From Halorubrum trapanicum (lineage in GTDB: Archaea; Halobacteriota; Halobacteria; Halobacteriales; Haloferacaceae), in the NCBI RefSeq assembly GCF_017873555.1, contig NZ_JAGGKE010000002.1:124001-188000 (forward strand): a stretch of 64,000 bases of DNA. Reading direction: 5' to 3'. Below, one piece after another: positions 44,114-53,031 of the stretch (the stretch's first letter is position 1; the number at the start of each line of letters is the position of its first letter). Position numbers and translations under genes: made by a program. The notes under the pieces are model-generated. The model was not told where the DNA came from, searched no databases, and saw only the letters and a list, made by a program, of their open reading frames with translations.

Positions 44114-44279
44114 TCGCTCCCTCCGGGCGCGTGAGCGACTGCTGAGTCGGCGACCATGCCGGCCGTTCGGGGAGAGGTCACTAAAAATGGGGGTCGAGCG
44201 CGGACCCCGCCCTACGGGAGCGCCGAACGGCGCCGCCGCGACCCGGGTCGTTTATTCCTCGCGGCGGCGGAACGCGACC

Positions 44280-44873
44280 ATGCTGATCACGCTGGAGGGG
44301 CTCGACGGCAGCGGCAAGACGACGGTCTGGGAGGCGCTCCACGACGTGTACTCCGACGCGACGTTCACTCGCGAGCCCACTAACAGCTGGTACGGCGACG
44401 CGGTATACCGGTCGCTCTCCGACCCGGACGCCGACCCGCTCGCGGAGCTGTTCTTGTACACCGCCGACCACGCGAACCACCTCTCGGAGACGGTGGAGCC
44501 GGCGCTGGCCGACGGCGACCTGGTGATCTCCGACCGCTACTCGGACTCGCGGTTCGCCTACCAGGGGGCGACGCTCGCGCGCGCCGACGTCGACATCGAG
44601 CGGCCCTTAGAGTACGTCCGGGGCGTCCACGCCGCGTTCTCGCGCCCGCCGGACGCGACGATCTACCTCGACCTGGACCCGAAGACCGCGGCCGAGCGCG
44701 CCGGCCGGACCGACAAGTTCGAGCGCGACGGCTACCTGGCGGCGGTGGGCGAGAACTACGAGCGCCTGATCGACGCCGACCCCGGGCGGTTCCACCGCGT
44801 CGACGCGACGCGGTCGCCCGAGGACGTGATCGCTCGGGTCGAGGCGATCGTCGCCAACCTCGTCGAGCGCTGA
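44280..44873 (+). CDS. tmk: Thymidylate kinase
   Basis: Phosphorylates dTMP to dTDP for DNA synthesis. The 197-residue protein has the P-loop GLDGSGKTT at residues 7-15, the [11 protein letters not shown] loop near 31, the [13 protein letters not shown] motif near 83 and a short Arg-rich lid ([16 protein letters not shown]). Start ATG at 44280 directly precedes the beta-1 strand [12 protein letters not shown]-like tttattcc lies about 25 bases upstream, indicating a leaderless transcript. Confidence 0.95.
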   Translation: MLITLEGLDGSGKTTVWEALHDVYSDATFTREPTNSWYGDAVYRSLSDPDADPLAELFLYTADHANHLSETVEPALADGDLVISDRYSDSRFAYQGATLARADVDIERPLEYVRGVHAAFSRPPDATIYLDLDPKTAAERAGRTDKFERDGYLAAVGENYERLIDADPGRFHRVDATRSPEDVIARVEAIVANLVER

Positions 44874-44891
44874 CCAGCTCGGAACCCCTCG

Positions 44892-45215
44892 TCAGCGCGT
44901 GTCCGGCAGTTCGTACTCCTCGGGCGACGGGACGTAGAGGTAGTCGATCGCGACCCCGAGCGCCAGCGGGAGCCCGACCAGAAGCGCCAGCAGAATGGTC
45001 GAACTCCCGACGTCGATCCCGGTCCCCACGCCGAGCGCTCCCGTGAACACGAGCGTCGAGACGAACAACAGCAGGGGAGTCAAGACGATCGTGTACACGA
45101 CGGACCCCCACGACGTCGAGAGCTGAATCCGGAAGAACCGGGTCGCGACCCCGGCGAGGAACGTGTGGAACGCGACCAAGGCGAGGAGGCTGCCGAACCC
45201 GAACAGCGCGAGCAT
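44892..45215 (-). CDS. Small three-helix haloarchaeal membrane protein
   Basis: A 107-residue membrane protein with helices at about 1-22, 37-60 and 70-92 and a short soluble tail (YVPSPEEYELPDTR). Function unknown. ATG at 45215 chosen; a GTG at 45239 in frame would add eight residues. Convergent with tmk. Confidence 0.75.
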   Translation of the reverse strand: MLALFGFGSLLALVAFHTFLAGVATRFFRIQLSTSWGSVVYTIVLTPLLLFVSTLVFTGALGVGTGIDVGSSTILLALLVGLPLALGVAIDYLYVPSPEEYELPDTR

Positions 45216-45254
45216 GGGCGCCGTACGGGCCGCCGACACTTGCCCCTATCGGCC

Positions 45255-45851
45255 TCAGACGGCGCCGTCGTTCCCGTGCCGTCGCGCGGCCGAGAGCAGG
45301 TCGGAGACCGGCTCCGTGTACTCGTAGCCGGGGATCACGCCCTGGACGTACGTCCCCTCGACGAAGTCGATCAGCGCGCCCGCGTCGTCAACCCCGCGGC
45401 GCTCGTTGATATCGTCGAGCGCGTAGGTGACCAGGATCTCGTCGCCCTCGCGTTCGACGACGGGGTCGAACTCGCGGTCCCGGCGGGTGACGCCGCCGAC
45501 GTCGACGACGCGCCGCTCGAACGTGTCGGCCCAGCCGTCCTCGACCACGTCGGCGACCTCGTCCGCGGTGACCGCCGAGAGCGTCGGGACCCGAACGGTG
45601 ACGGTGAATCGGATCTGCCGCTCGTCCGCCGGCTCGGCGCGGACCCGCCCGTCGAACGCGGTGGTCGTCGAGACCCACGCGTCGCCGTCGCGCTCGAAGG
45701 AGCCGTGGTCCGCGAACGCCCGCCGGACGCGGTCGGGGAGTTCGGCGGCGGAGCCGTCGCCGGCGGAATCGCCGCCGGTCGAGTCGGCGCCGTCGACGCG
45801 CTCGGCGTCCGTTTCGGCGTCGTCCGTTTCGGCGTCGTCCGTTTCGGTCAT
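45255..45851 (-). CDS. DUF5813-like haloarchaeal protein
   Basis: A 198-residue acidic cytosolic protein of unknown function. The first 35 residues are disordered and include a 15-base tandem repeat coding DDAET (DNA 45811-45840). The body, from LPDRVRRAFADHGSFERDG, resembles the DUF5813 family as I remember: FTVTVRVPTLSAVTADEV, WADTFERRV, TYVQGVIPGYEY. ATG at 45851 is preferred over the open frame to 45902, which would read into the promoter of the divergent ligase gene. Confidence 0.72.
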   Translation of the reverse strand: MTETDDAETDDAETDAERVDGADSTGGDSAGDGSAAELPDRVRRAFADHGSFERDGDAWVSTTTAFDGRVRAEPADERQIRFTVTVRVPTLSAVTADEVADVVEDGWADTFERRVVDVGGVTRRDREFDPVVEREGDEILVTYALDDINERRGVDDAGALIDFVEGTYVQGVIPGYEYTEPVSDLLSAARRHGNDGAV

Positions 45852-46004
45852 ACCGATCCGGAGGCGGCGCGCCCTGAAAAGCCGCTCGCGTGGCCCGCGC
45901 AAGCCGCGGGCCGGGATGCCGAGGCGGGGCGTATCGCCTCACCGATACGGGCACGCTCGGCCGGTACGTCGGACCCTTTTGTGCGTCGACCGACGAGGAG
46001 AGGT

Positions 46005-47315
46005 ATGGCAGACACGTTCCGGTCCACGGAGGGACTGATCGACGCGCTCGCAGACGCCGAGTTCGACCGACCGCCGGCGCTCGTCAGCAACGCGCACATC
46101 ACCGGACTCGGTGTCGCCCGCGCGCTCGACGCCCACGACGTTCCCGTCATCGCGCTCGACCGCGCGGGCAACGCCGGCGACGGTGGAGCCGAGACCGGGA
46201 CCGTCACCCACGACGGGCTGGCGCCGCCCTCCGACGCGGTCGACTTCGCGGGCGCGGTCACGTACCCCCTCGACGACCTCGACGGGTTCCGCGAGGACGT
46301 GGAGGCGATCGTCGAGGCGGCGGGCACCGAGGCGGTCGCGTTCGGCTGTATGGACGAGTGGGCGCTGTCGTACGCCGAGGCCGACCCCGAGGGCGTCCGG
46401 CTCCCGTTCGCCGGGAGCGACACGCTCGACGACGTGTTGAACAAGTCGGAGCTGTACGCGACCTGCGAGCGGCTCGGCGTCCCCTACCCGGAGACGTACC
46501 GGCTGGCGGAGACCGCGGCGTCGGGGACCCGCGAGGCGGACGCCACGGTCGACGAGGCCGCCGACGCGCTCGGCTTCCCGCTCGTGGTGAAGCCCGAACT
46601 CAAGCGCGACTTCGAGGAGGCGTTCGGCACCAACGTGATCGAGGTCGCGGACCGCGGCGAGTTCGAGGACGTGGTCGCGGCCGCGAGCGACGAGGGCGTC
46701 GCCGTGATGGCCCAGAAGCGCGTCGACATCGCGACGGGGCGGGACCACTCGCTGGCCTCCTACGTCCCCCCGTCCGGGCGCGAGGACGCGCTCGCGGTGG
46801 TCGGCAACGCCGCGGTGCGGTTCCCGCGCAACTTCGGCACCTCCTGTCTCGTCGAGACCGCCGACGAGCCGGCCATCGAGGAGCGCGCGCTCGCCGTCCT
46901 CGACGACGCGGGTTACCACGGGATCAGCGAGTCGGAGTACGTCTACGACGAGGTCCGCGAGGAGTTCCTCCTGCTCGACGTCAACACCCGGCCGTGGAAG
47001 TGGATCTCGATGCCCGTCGAAGCGGGCGCGAACCTCCCGATGGCCGCGTACGCCGCGGTCACCGACGCCGAGTACGAGTCCGACGGCGTCGAGCCGACGC
47101 GGTGGGTGTACCTCCGCGACTACCTCTCGCTGCTCGCCGGCGACGACGCGTTCTGGGACCAGCTGTCGGCCGCCGACTGGCGCCGGCTCGTCTCCGGCGC
47201 GTTCGAGCGCGACGGGAACCTGACGACCGGCGTCTACCGCCCCGCCGACCCGGGTCCGGCCGCGAAGCTGTTCGAGACGGAGTTCGTCGACCGCGAGTAC
47301 TACTGCTCCTGTTAG
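46005..47315 (+). CDS. ATP-grasp carboxylate-amine ligase-like protein
   Basis: ATP-grasp enzyme of 436 residues that probably joins a carboxylate to an amine or thiol using ATP. ATP-grasp elements: LVSNAHITGLGVARALDAHDVP (pre-ATP-grasp domain), LNKSELYATCERLGVPYPET, FPLVVKPELKRDFEEAFG (ATP-binding lysine near residue 190), and the metal site EEFLLLDVNTRPWKWI near 325. Ends in DREYYCSC. Substrates unknown; similar genes have been linked to cell-surface glycan or peptide modification. ATG at 46005 has GGAGAGG just before it. pyrF follows 48 bp later. Confidence 0.85.
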   Translation: MADTFRSTEGLIDALADAEFDRPPALVSNAHITGLGVARALDAHDVPVIALDRAGNAGDGGAETGTVTHDGLAPPSDAVDFAGAVTYPLDDLDGFREDVEAIVEAAGTEAVAFGCMDEWALSYAEADPEGVRLPFAGSDTLDDVLNKSELYATCERLGVPYPETYRLAETAASGTREADATVDEAADALGFPLVVKPELKRDFEEAFGTNVIEVADRGEFEDVVAAASDEGVAVMAQKRVDIATGRDHSLASYVPPSGREDALAVVGNAAVRFPRNFGTSCLVETADEPAIEERALAVLDDAGYHGISESEYVYDEVREEFLLLDVNTRPWKWISMPVEAGANLPMAAYAAVTDAEYESDGVEPTRWVYLRDYLSLLAGDDAFWDQLSAADWRRLVSGAFERDGNLTTGVYRPADPGPAAKLFETEFVDREYYCSC

Positions 47316-47363
47316 TCGACTTCGGAACACAACGGTTAGTGCGCCCGCCGTCACAGGGCGCGT

Positions 47364-48194
47364 ATGGGCTTCTTCGAGACGCTCGCGGACCGGATCGACG
47401 CGGTCGACAGCGTCGTCTCGGTCGGGCTCGACCCCGACCCGAGTCGGCTCCCCGACACCGTGACCGACGCCGACCTCCCGCGGTGGGCGTTCAACCGCCG
47501 GATCATCGACGCGACCCACGAGCACGCCGCCTGCTACAAGCCGAACGCGGCCTTCTACGAGGACCCCGACGGCTGGCGCGCGCTCCGCGAGACCGCGGCG
47601 TACGCCGAGGGGAAGGGCGTTCCCGTCCTGCTCGACGCGAAGCGCGGCGACATCGGGAACACGGCGCGTCGGTACGCCGAGGCGCTCGACCACGTCGACG
47701 CGATCACGGTGAACCCGTACCTCGGGCGCGACTCGCTCCAGCCGTTCCTCGACCGCGCGGACAAGGGCGTGTTCGCGCTCTGTCGCACCTCGAACCCGGG
47801 CGGCGCCGACCTTCAGGACCTCGAACTCGCCTCCGGCGAACCCCTCTACGAGCGCGTCGCGGCGCTCGCGGACGTGTGGAACGCGAACGACAACGTCGGC
47901 CTCGTCGTGGGCGCGACCGCGCCGGAAGAGCTGGCCGAGGTCCGCGAGATCGTCCCCGAGATCCCGTTCCTCGTGCCCGGCGTCGGGGCACAAGGGGGCG
48001 ACGCCGAGGCCGCGGTCGAGCACGGGCTCGCCGCCCGGCCAGACCTCCCGGTCGACGTCGGCCTCGTGAACTCCTCGCGCGGGATCATCTTCGCCGGCGA
48101 GGAGTCGAGCCGCCCCGACAACGAGGCGACGTACTTCGGGGCCGCGGGCGACGCAGCGAAGCGGCTCAAGAGGCGGCTGAACCGGCATCGCTGA
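47364..48194 (+). CDS. pyrF: Orotidine-5'-phosphate decarboxylase
   Basis: Makes UMP by removing CO2 from OMP in pyrimidine synthesis. The 276-residue protein is of the longer type-2 OMPDC subgroup: SVVSVGLDPDPSRLP, CYKPNAAFYE, the catalytic Asp91-Ala-Lys93-Arg-Gly-Asp96 (DAKRGDIGNT), VNPYLGRDSLQPF, and VPGVGAQGGDAEA near residue 205 for phosphate binding. ATG at 47364 follows ccgtcacagggcgcgt. Convergent with a tiny zinc-finger gene. Confidence 0.94.
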   Translation: MGFFETLADRIDAVDSVVSVGLDPDPSRLPDTVTDADLPRWAFNRRIIDATHEHAACYKPNAAFYEDPDGWRALRETAAYAEGKGVPVLLDAKRGDIGNTARRYAEALDHVDAITVNPYLGRDSLQPFLDRADKGVFALCRTSNPGGADLQDLELASGEPLYERVAALADVWNANDNVGLVVGATAPEELAEVREIVPEIPFLVPGVGAQGGDAEAAVEHGLAARPDLPVDVGLVNSSRGIIFAGEESSRPDNEATYFGAAGDAAKRLKRRLNRHR

Positions 48195-48223
48195 CGCCGG
48201 CGGTTCCCGCGACCCACCCGACC

Positions 48224-48364
48224 TCACCCGCGCCCGGCGGCGCAGCCGGAACAGGCGCGGGCCGTCTCGTCCCAGTGGTCGTCGCAGACGGCGCGGCCGC
48301 AGCGGTCGCAGGCGTGGGTCGCGGTCGCCGCCTCGCAGACCTGACAGAGTCCGGTGAGGCTCAC
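48224..48364 (-). CDS. Small 46-residue zinc-finger protein
   Basis: Short minus-strand frame starting GTG at 48364 and ending TGA at 48224. The product has CQVC at residues 7-10, CDRC at 19-22, then C27, H30, C38 and C41 in the pattern C-x2-C-x8-C-x2-C-x4-C-x2-H-x7-C-x2-C, ideal for two zinc ions. Haloarchaea carry many such micro-zinc-finger proteins with roles in biofilm and swarming in Haloferax. Start: a TATA-like cataagg on the minus strand (about 48385-48392) supports it. Too short for usual gene callers. Confidence 0.68.
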   Translation of the reverse strand: MSLTGLCQVCEAATATHACDRCGRAVCDDHWDETARACSGCAAGRG

Positions 48365-48414
48365 GCCGGCCGTTGGGTCGCACGCCTTATGAGGGTCGGG
48401 GGCGACCGCCGGAT

Positions 48415-49029
48415 ATGCGCCAGTTCGTCGTCCTCGGCCGCGACGTGCCCACCGACCCCGACGCGATCTCGCTGTCGGACGTCCCCGGGGCCGGGCGGCT
48501 CGACCTCTGCTGTCGGTGCGTGAGCGCGGGCGTCTTCCTCTCGCACGGCATCCGCGAGTCGGTCCGGGTCCACCTCGCGATCGCCGACGAGTTCACCGTC
48601 ACCTTCGATTCCGACACGCTCCGCCACCTCCACCCCGACGAGCGCAACGTGGCCGCGCGGGTCCGCGACGCGCTCGACGCGAAGGCGGACGCGATCGGAC
48701 ACATGCCCGCGGACGTCTCGCCCGGCGTCGAACTCCGCCGGATGGGACTCGACGCGACGCTCGACCGCCTCCTCGGCGACGACGGTCGCGGCCCGGACGG
48801 GACGCTCGTCCAGCTCCACGAGGACGGCGACCCCCTCGTCGACGCCGAACCCCCGACGGACCCCGTGTTCGTGCTCTCGGACCACCACGACTTCGCCGAC
48901 TCGGAGGCCGAAGCGATCGCCGACCGCGCCGAGCGACGGCTCCGCGTCGGTCCCGAACTGCTCCACGCGGACCACACGGTCACCGTGGTCCACAACTGGC
49001 TCGACACCGACGGCTACGCCGAATACTGA
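48415..49029 (+). CDS. trmY: tRNA (pseudouridine54-N1)-methyltransferase TrmY
   Basis: SPOUT methyltransferase that converts pseudouridine 54 in the tRNA T-loop to 1-methylpseudouridine, the archaeal replacement for ribothymidine. The 204-residue protein starts MRQFVVLGRDVPTDPDAISL, has GRLDLCCRCVSAGVFLSHGIR, LHEDGDPLVDAEPPTDPVFVLSDHHDF (SAM pocket) and ends ELLHADHTVTVVHNWLD, diagnostic of TrmY. ATG at 48415 has a TATA element upstream (ccttatgag), shared with the divergent zinc-finger gene. The CHY zinc-finger gene follows 11 bases after the stop. Confidence 0.95.
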   Translation: MRQFVVLGRDVPTDPDAISLSDVPGAGRLDLCCRCVSAGVFLSHGIRESVRVHLAIADEFTVTFDSDTLRHLHPDERNVAARVRDALDAKADAIGHMPADVSPGVELRRMGLDATLDRLLGDDGRGPDGTLVQLHEDGDPLVDAEPPTDPVFVLSDHHDFADSEAEAIADRAERRLRVGPELLHADHTVTVVHNWLDTDGYAEY

Positions 49030-49040
49030 CCCCGGGACCG

Positions 49041-49454
49041 ATGCCGACCGAACCCTCCGACCGCGAGACGACGACCGTCCCCGACACGGACCCGCGCTTC
49101 GAGGTCCCGCTGCGCGGAATCTCCGTCGACCCCGAGACGCGCTGCGCGCACTGGGACGACCCCGTCGACGTGGTCGCACTCCGGTTCGGCTGCTGTGAGA
49201 CGTACTACCCCTGCGACGCCTGCCACGCCGGGGCGGCCGACCACGAGGCGGTTCCGTGGCGCCGCGAGCGCTTCGACGAGCCGGCGGTGCTGTGTGGCGC
49301 GTGCGGGAAGAGGCTCACCGCGCGGACGTACCTCGATAGTGATGACACCTGTCCCGCGTGCGGCGCCGCGTTCAACCCCGGCTGCCGGAAGCACCGCGAC
49401 CGGTACTTCGAGGTGGAAGGGTCGGACGGCGGAGACGATAAAGACGGATTATAA
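49041..49454 (+). CDS. CHY zinc-finger protein
   Basis: A 137-residue protein with the CHY zinc-finger: GISVDPETRCAHWDDPVDVVALRFGCC, YYPCDACHAGAADHEAVPW, CGACGKRL and CPACGAAFNPGCRKH, giving nine or more Cys/His ligands for about three zinc ions. Family members act in protein import and ubiquitin-linked roles in eukaryotes; the archaeal function is unknown. Only 11 bases separate it from trmY, so co-transcription is likely. Repeat element D follows. Confidence 0.9.
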   Translation: MPTEPSDRETTTVPDTDPRFEVPLRGISVDPETRCAHWDDPVDVVALRFGCCETYYPCDACHAGAADHEAVPWRRERFDEPAVLCGACGKRLTARTYLDSDDTCPACGAAFNPGCRKHRDRYFEVEGSDGGDDKDGL

Positions 49455-49477
49455 ACGACGGCGCGGTGCGGTGGCGC

Positions 49478-49790
49478 GTGCCTGCGAGCGGCCGCCCGTG
49501 GCGGCCGCGAGGCGCACGCGCGAGGGAGTCGCGAGCGAAGCGAGCGACGAGGCTGGGGAGGCGTGAGGCTGCGGTGCTGTGCGGGGCGGGGTAGGACTCA
49601 AAGGGGCAGTCGTGAGGACGACGCAGGCGATGTAAGCACCGGAACGAGGGAGCGAACGAAGTGAGCGACCGAGTGAGGCGCGCAGCGAGCGTGCGTCGTC
49701 CTCACGACTGGGGCTTTGGCTGTGTCCATCGCTGCTCTCCGGTCTCCGGTCAATTATTTATCAATGAGCGGCTGGGGCTATGGCGGTGTC
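49478..49790 (-). repeat. Composite hairpin repeat element, copy D
   Basis: Tail on the left (palindrome GCGGCCGC-ccgt-GGCGGCCGC at about 49491-49510, then GGCTGGGGAGGCGTGAGGC and GTAGGACTC), arms 49600-49625 and 49692-49717 (118 bases overall; inner 20 bases complementary, outer GGGGC block direct). A degenerate spacer copy lies to the right: CTGGGGCTTTGGCTGTGTC at 49708 is echoed by CTGGGGCTATGGCGGTGTC at 49772, 64 bases on. Loop orientation relative to tail matches copies A and C. Confidence 0.88.
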
Positions 49791-49901
49791 TGAGGCTGCC
49801 GTCAGTTTACTCATAAATCACCGATACATGTTCCATCTGAAACTCTCTGATCGCCCCCCTTTCGGAAGGATTAAAAGAACGAGCGGCCTTCTGTCGAGTG
49901 C
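49791..49901. promoter_or_regulatory. Region upstream of tRNA-Pro
   Basis: Lower-GC stretch between repeat D and tRNA-Pro. GGATTAAAAGAAC at 49868-49880 lies about 25-30 bases before the tRNA and is a plausible TATA element. No gene seen. Confidence 0.45.
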
Positions 49902-49974
49902 GGGCCGGTGGGGTAGCTTGGTATCCTTCGGCCTTCGGGTGGCCGTAACCACGATTCAAATTCGTGCCGGCCCA
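49902..49974 (+). tRNA. tRNA-Pro (anticodon CGG)
   Basis: Complete 73-base cloverleaf. Acceptor GGGCCGG pairs with CCGGCCC, discriminator A at 49974; anticodon stem CGGCC/GGCCG encloses loop TTCGGGT, anticodon CGG for Pro CCG codons; T-arm CACGATTCAAATTCGTG has the TTCAAAT loop. No intron, no encoded CCA. Confidence 0.96.
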
Positions 49975-50194
49975 CTTCTCCCGCATCCGTTTTAAACCGA
50001 CGAGCGACGGCGCTCGTTCTCCGGCTCACCGAACCGACTGCGGTGGCCGCGCCTTCGACCGATCCGCGAGGACGACCGCGACCGTCTTGAACGCCGCGGA
50101 GCCGCTGGCGCGAAGCGACTCATCTTCGTCGTCGACGACGGTCGGTCGTCCCGTTGGTAAGGTTCAAGGTCCTCTGTCACCCGCTACGACACGA

Positions 50195-50896
50195 ATGAAA
50201 CTCTTCTCCTCGCGGGCGGACCGCCGGCGGGGCATCGCGGCCGCGGTCGGCATCGCGGTCCTCGCGGTCGGACTCTACGTCCTCGTGAGCCGGTACGCCG
50301 GCTTCATCACCGACGCGCAGGCCCTCCGGACGTGGCTCGACCAGTTCGGGATATTCGCCCCCATCGTCTTCGTCGGCATCCAGGCCCTCCAAGTCATCGT
50401 CGCCCCGATTCCGGGACAGGTCGTCGCCCTCGTCGCGGGCTACCTCTTCGGCTCGTTCTGGGGCACCGTATACAGCCTCACCGGGGTGCTCATCGGCAGT
50501 GCTGTCGCCTTCTCGCTCGCGAAGCGATACGGTCGCTCCTTCGTCGAGAACGTCATCCACGAGGACGTGATCGCCCGCTTCGACGGGTTCGTCGACACCG
50601 TCGGGATCCCCGGGCTGTTCGCGTTCGTCATCATCCCCGGGCTTCCCGACGACGCGATCTGCTTTCTGAGCGGACTCACGAAGTGGTCGCTCCCCACGTT
50701 CATCGGCGTGATCGCCGTCGGTCGGCTGCCGGCGTACGTGTTGACGGTGTACGCGGGCGGCGAGCTCGCGAGCGGGCGGTTCCTCTCGGCGATGGCACTC
50801 GTCGCGCTCGTCGTCGTCGCGTCCGCTGTCGGCTACTACAAGCAGGACGCGGTTCGCGACCTCGTCGAGCGCTTCGAGCCGCGACTCCCCTTCTGA
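50195..50896 (+). CDS. TVP38/TMEM64 (DedA-like) membrane protein
   Basis: A 233-residue membrane protein of the VTT/SNARE-associated domain family, relatives of which act as lipid scramblases or flippases. Features: about five helices, PIPGQVVALVAGYLFGSFWGTVYSLTG with the conserved GxxxG and Gly-rich re-entrant loop, FVIIPGLPDDAICFLSGLT (the second half motif), RLPAYVLTVYAGGELASG. ATG at 50195. Substrate unknown. Convergent with the GtrA/sulfatase-like pair. Confidence 0.9.
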   Translation: MKLFSSRADRRRGIAAAVGIAVLAVGLYVLVSRYAGFITDAQALRTWLDQFGIFAPIVFVGIQALQVIVAPIPGQVVALVAGYLFGSFWGTVYSLTGVLIGSAVAFSLAKRYGRSFVENVIHEDVIARFDGFVDTVGIPGLFAFVIIPGLPDDAICFLSGLTKWSLPTFIGVIAVGRLPAYVLTVYAGGELASGRFLSAMALVALVVVASAVGYYKQDAVRDLVERFEPRLPF

Positions 50897-50931
50897 GGCC
50901 GCCGCGGTCGGCGCGTTTCGTCGCTCCCGCG

Positions 50932-51354
50932 TCACCCCCACGTCCACTGCCAGTCGAGGACGAACCGGTACAGCCCGCTGATGAGGATCGCGGGCACGTT
51001 CGCGACGAGCGCGATCATCCCGCCCCACTCGACGAGCGCGTAGAGCACGCCGATCTGGATCGGCCACGCGGTCCCGCGAACCAGGTTCGTCTTGAGCAGT
51101 CCGCCGAAGTACTCGGACAGGCCGGTGTTCTGACTCGCCCGGAACGTCCACGCGTTGTTGAGTACGTACGAGAGGATGATCGTGATCTCGATGGCGATCG
51201 TCGCGGCGAGGAGGTAGTTCAGTCCGGCAACGTTGTCGAACAGCCACAGCAGCGCCAGCTGAATCCCGGCCGTGAGCGCGCCGACGACCACGAACCGGCG
51301 CATCTGGACCGCGATCGGCCCGGTCGCGAGGTTCCGCAGCGTCGCTCGGATCAT
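50932..51354 (-). CDS. GtrA-family membrane protein
   Basis: Four-helix GtrA-like protein of 140 residues, a family thought to flip undecaprenyl/dolichyl-linked sugars for cell-surface glycan building. FVVVGALTAGIQLALLWLF and ILSYVLNNAWTFR (the FvlNr.wtF signature) are clear. Its ATG at 51354 overlaps the stop codon of the upstream sulfatase-like gene, so both are translated together, hinting that the sulfatase-like enzyme modifies a surface glycan or its lipid carrier. Confidence 0.9.
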   Translation of the reverse strand: MIRATLRNLATGPIAVQMRRFVVVGALTAGIQLALLWLFDNVAGLNYLLAATIAIEITIILSYVLNNAWTFRASQNTGLSEYFGGLLKTNLVRGTAWPIQIGVLYALVEWGGMIALVANVPAILISGLYRFVLDWQWTWG

Positions 51355-52874
51355 CACTTGTACCCGAGCGCTTCGAGGCGGGCTTCGAGGTCCTCGTCGA
51401 CCGCTTCGTCGCCGTCCTCGCCGCGCTCGGCGGCGGCCGCTTCCGCCGCCGCGCCGCGCTCGCGGAGCAGCTCCGCGTGGGCGTCGACGACCGGCGCGAA
51501 CCGGTCGATGACCGCTTGTTCGCGGTCGTCGGAGTCGACCGCGAGGTTCTCCTGTTGGGTCGGGTCCGAGGGGCGGTGGTACAGCTCCCGCTCGCCGGCG
51601 TCGACGTTCTCGATGTACGTCCAGTCGTCGTCGCGCGTGCTGACGAACAGGTCGCCGTCGGACAGCGACCGGGGGATCGGCTGTTGGGTCACGTCCTCGC
51701 CTCGGACGGTGACCGAGACGACGGGGTCCGCCGCCGGCTCCGTGTCGGGTTCGGGTGCGTCCTCCTCGCCGCGGAGCGCGGGCAGGAGCGAGTCGCCGTG
51801 CCACTCGGGTGCGGGGTCGACCCCGAGCAGGTCCGCGACCGTGGGCGGGATGTCGTCGAGACCCACGTGTCCGTCGACGCGGCCGCCGTCGAGTCCGGGT
51901 ACGTCGGCCACGAACGGGACGTGGATCAGCTCGTCGTACAGCTTCGGATAGTGGGCGAGGTGGCCGTGTTCTTGGAACTCCTCACCGTGGTCACCGGCGA
52001 GCAGTACCGCGGTGTCGTCGGCCACGCCCGCGGCGTCTAAGCTGTCGAGCAGCCGTCCGACGCTGGCGTCGACCTGTCGCACCGTCGCCTGGTACAGCGT
52101 CCGGAGCTCGCGGAGGGTCCGCTCGCCCACTTCGAGACCGAGGCTCGTCCGGGCGTGCGCGTGGAGCATCTGATGGGTGCCGACGATGCCGTCCGACACC
52201 TCGCGGATGTACCGCGGCGCGGGGACGTACGGGGTGTGGGTGTCCATGTAGTGGACCCACAGGAAGAACGGCTCGTCGGCGTTGTCGACGAAGTCGGTCG
52301 CCGCGTCCTCGACGTCGAACATGCGCGAGGCGTCGAGGAACGGGCGGTCGTCGCTGTCGCCGCGGAGCTTCGAGCCGAGCCGGCGGACCGGCGAGGTGGC
52401 GAGTTGGATCCACGCCTCGACGGTGGGGTGCGCGGCGAGGTACCGGCTGTACACGCTGGAGCCGACGCTGGTGACGAACGGCTCGAACTCGTCGAACCCG
52501 TCGGGATACCCCCAGTGGTCGGTGAGGAACCCGTTCGCGGCGTTGAACCCGCCGGTCGCGACGCCGGCGTCGGAGAGCGCCTCCGCGATGGTCACCGACT
52601 CGTCGACGCCGATCTCGCCCGTCCGAGCGAACACCGGCTCGGAGGCGAGGATCGAGGGGAACGAGAAGGGCGTCCAGTTGCCCGTCGCGAACGCGCGGTC
52701 GAAGACGGTTCCGCCGTTCGCGAGACCGTCGATCACCGGCGAGTGGCGCTCGGAATCGTAGGGGGAGACGGCGTCCGCGCGCAGCGAGTCCACCGTAACG
52801 AGGACGACGTTCGAGACGGTCCCCTTCTCGTCCGGCGCGTCCGCGGCTGAAGGGGGCGACGAATCGGATGTCAT
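51354..52874 (-). CDS. Sulfatase-like hydrolase/transferase
   Basis: Alkaline-phosphatase-superfamily protein of 506 residues. Metal ligands: Asp29 in LVTVDSLRADAV, and LLAGDHGEEFQEHGHLAHYPKL near 300-315 with the DHGE motif; VHYMDTHTPYVP is typical of sulfatases. The formylglycine site CxPxR is missing: the aligned place reads NWTPFSFPS, so the nucleophile is probably Thr68 and the enzyme may be a phospho- or glycerophospho-transferase rather than a sulfatase. No membrane segment or signal peptide seen. The C-terminal 40 residues are Ala/Glu-rich helix. ATG at 52874. Overlaps gtrA-like gene. Confidence 0.9.
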   Translation of the reverse strand: MTSDSSPPSAADAPDEKGTVSNVVLVTVDSLRADAVSPYDSERHSPVIDGLANGGTVFDRAFATGNWTPFSFPSILASEPVFARTGEIGVDESVTIAEALSDAGVATGGFNAANGFLTDHWGYPDGFDEFEPFVTSVGSSVYSRYLAAHPTVEAWIQLATSPVRRLGSKLRGDSDDRPFLDASRMFDVEDAATDFVDNADEPFFLWVHYMDTHTPYVPAPRYIREVSDGIVGTHQMLHAHARTSLGLEVGERTLRELRTLYQATVRQVDASVGRLLDSLDAAGVADDTAVLLAGDHGEEFQEHGHLAHYPKLYDELIHVPFVADVPGLDGGRVDGHVGLDDIPPTVADLLGVDPAPEWHGDSLLPALRGEEDAPEPDTEPAADPVVSVTVRGEDVTQQPIPRSLSDGDLFVSTRDDDWTYIENVDAGERELYHRPSDPTQQENLAVDSDDREQAVIDRFAPVVDAHAELLRERGAAAEAAAAERGEDGDEAVDEDLEARLEALGYK

Positions 52875-53031
52875 TGGGTACGAAGCGAATCCCCGGGGAA
52901 CGCGCGCTCGACGTACAATCCGCCGGGAATCACGGATATACCCGGAACGCCGCCTGCCAGCGGCTTGAGGATTTCGATCAGCGAAGTCGGTCGCGGGTAG
53001 CTATTTGCCGGCACCGCCCCACGAAAGTCGT

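Noticed and set aside
45939-48383. 814-codon minus-strand frame opposite the ATP-grasp and pyrF genes
   Set aside because: Composition typical of antisense frames in GC-rich DNA; the plus-strand proteins have clear families.
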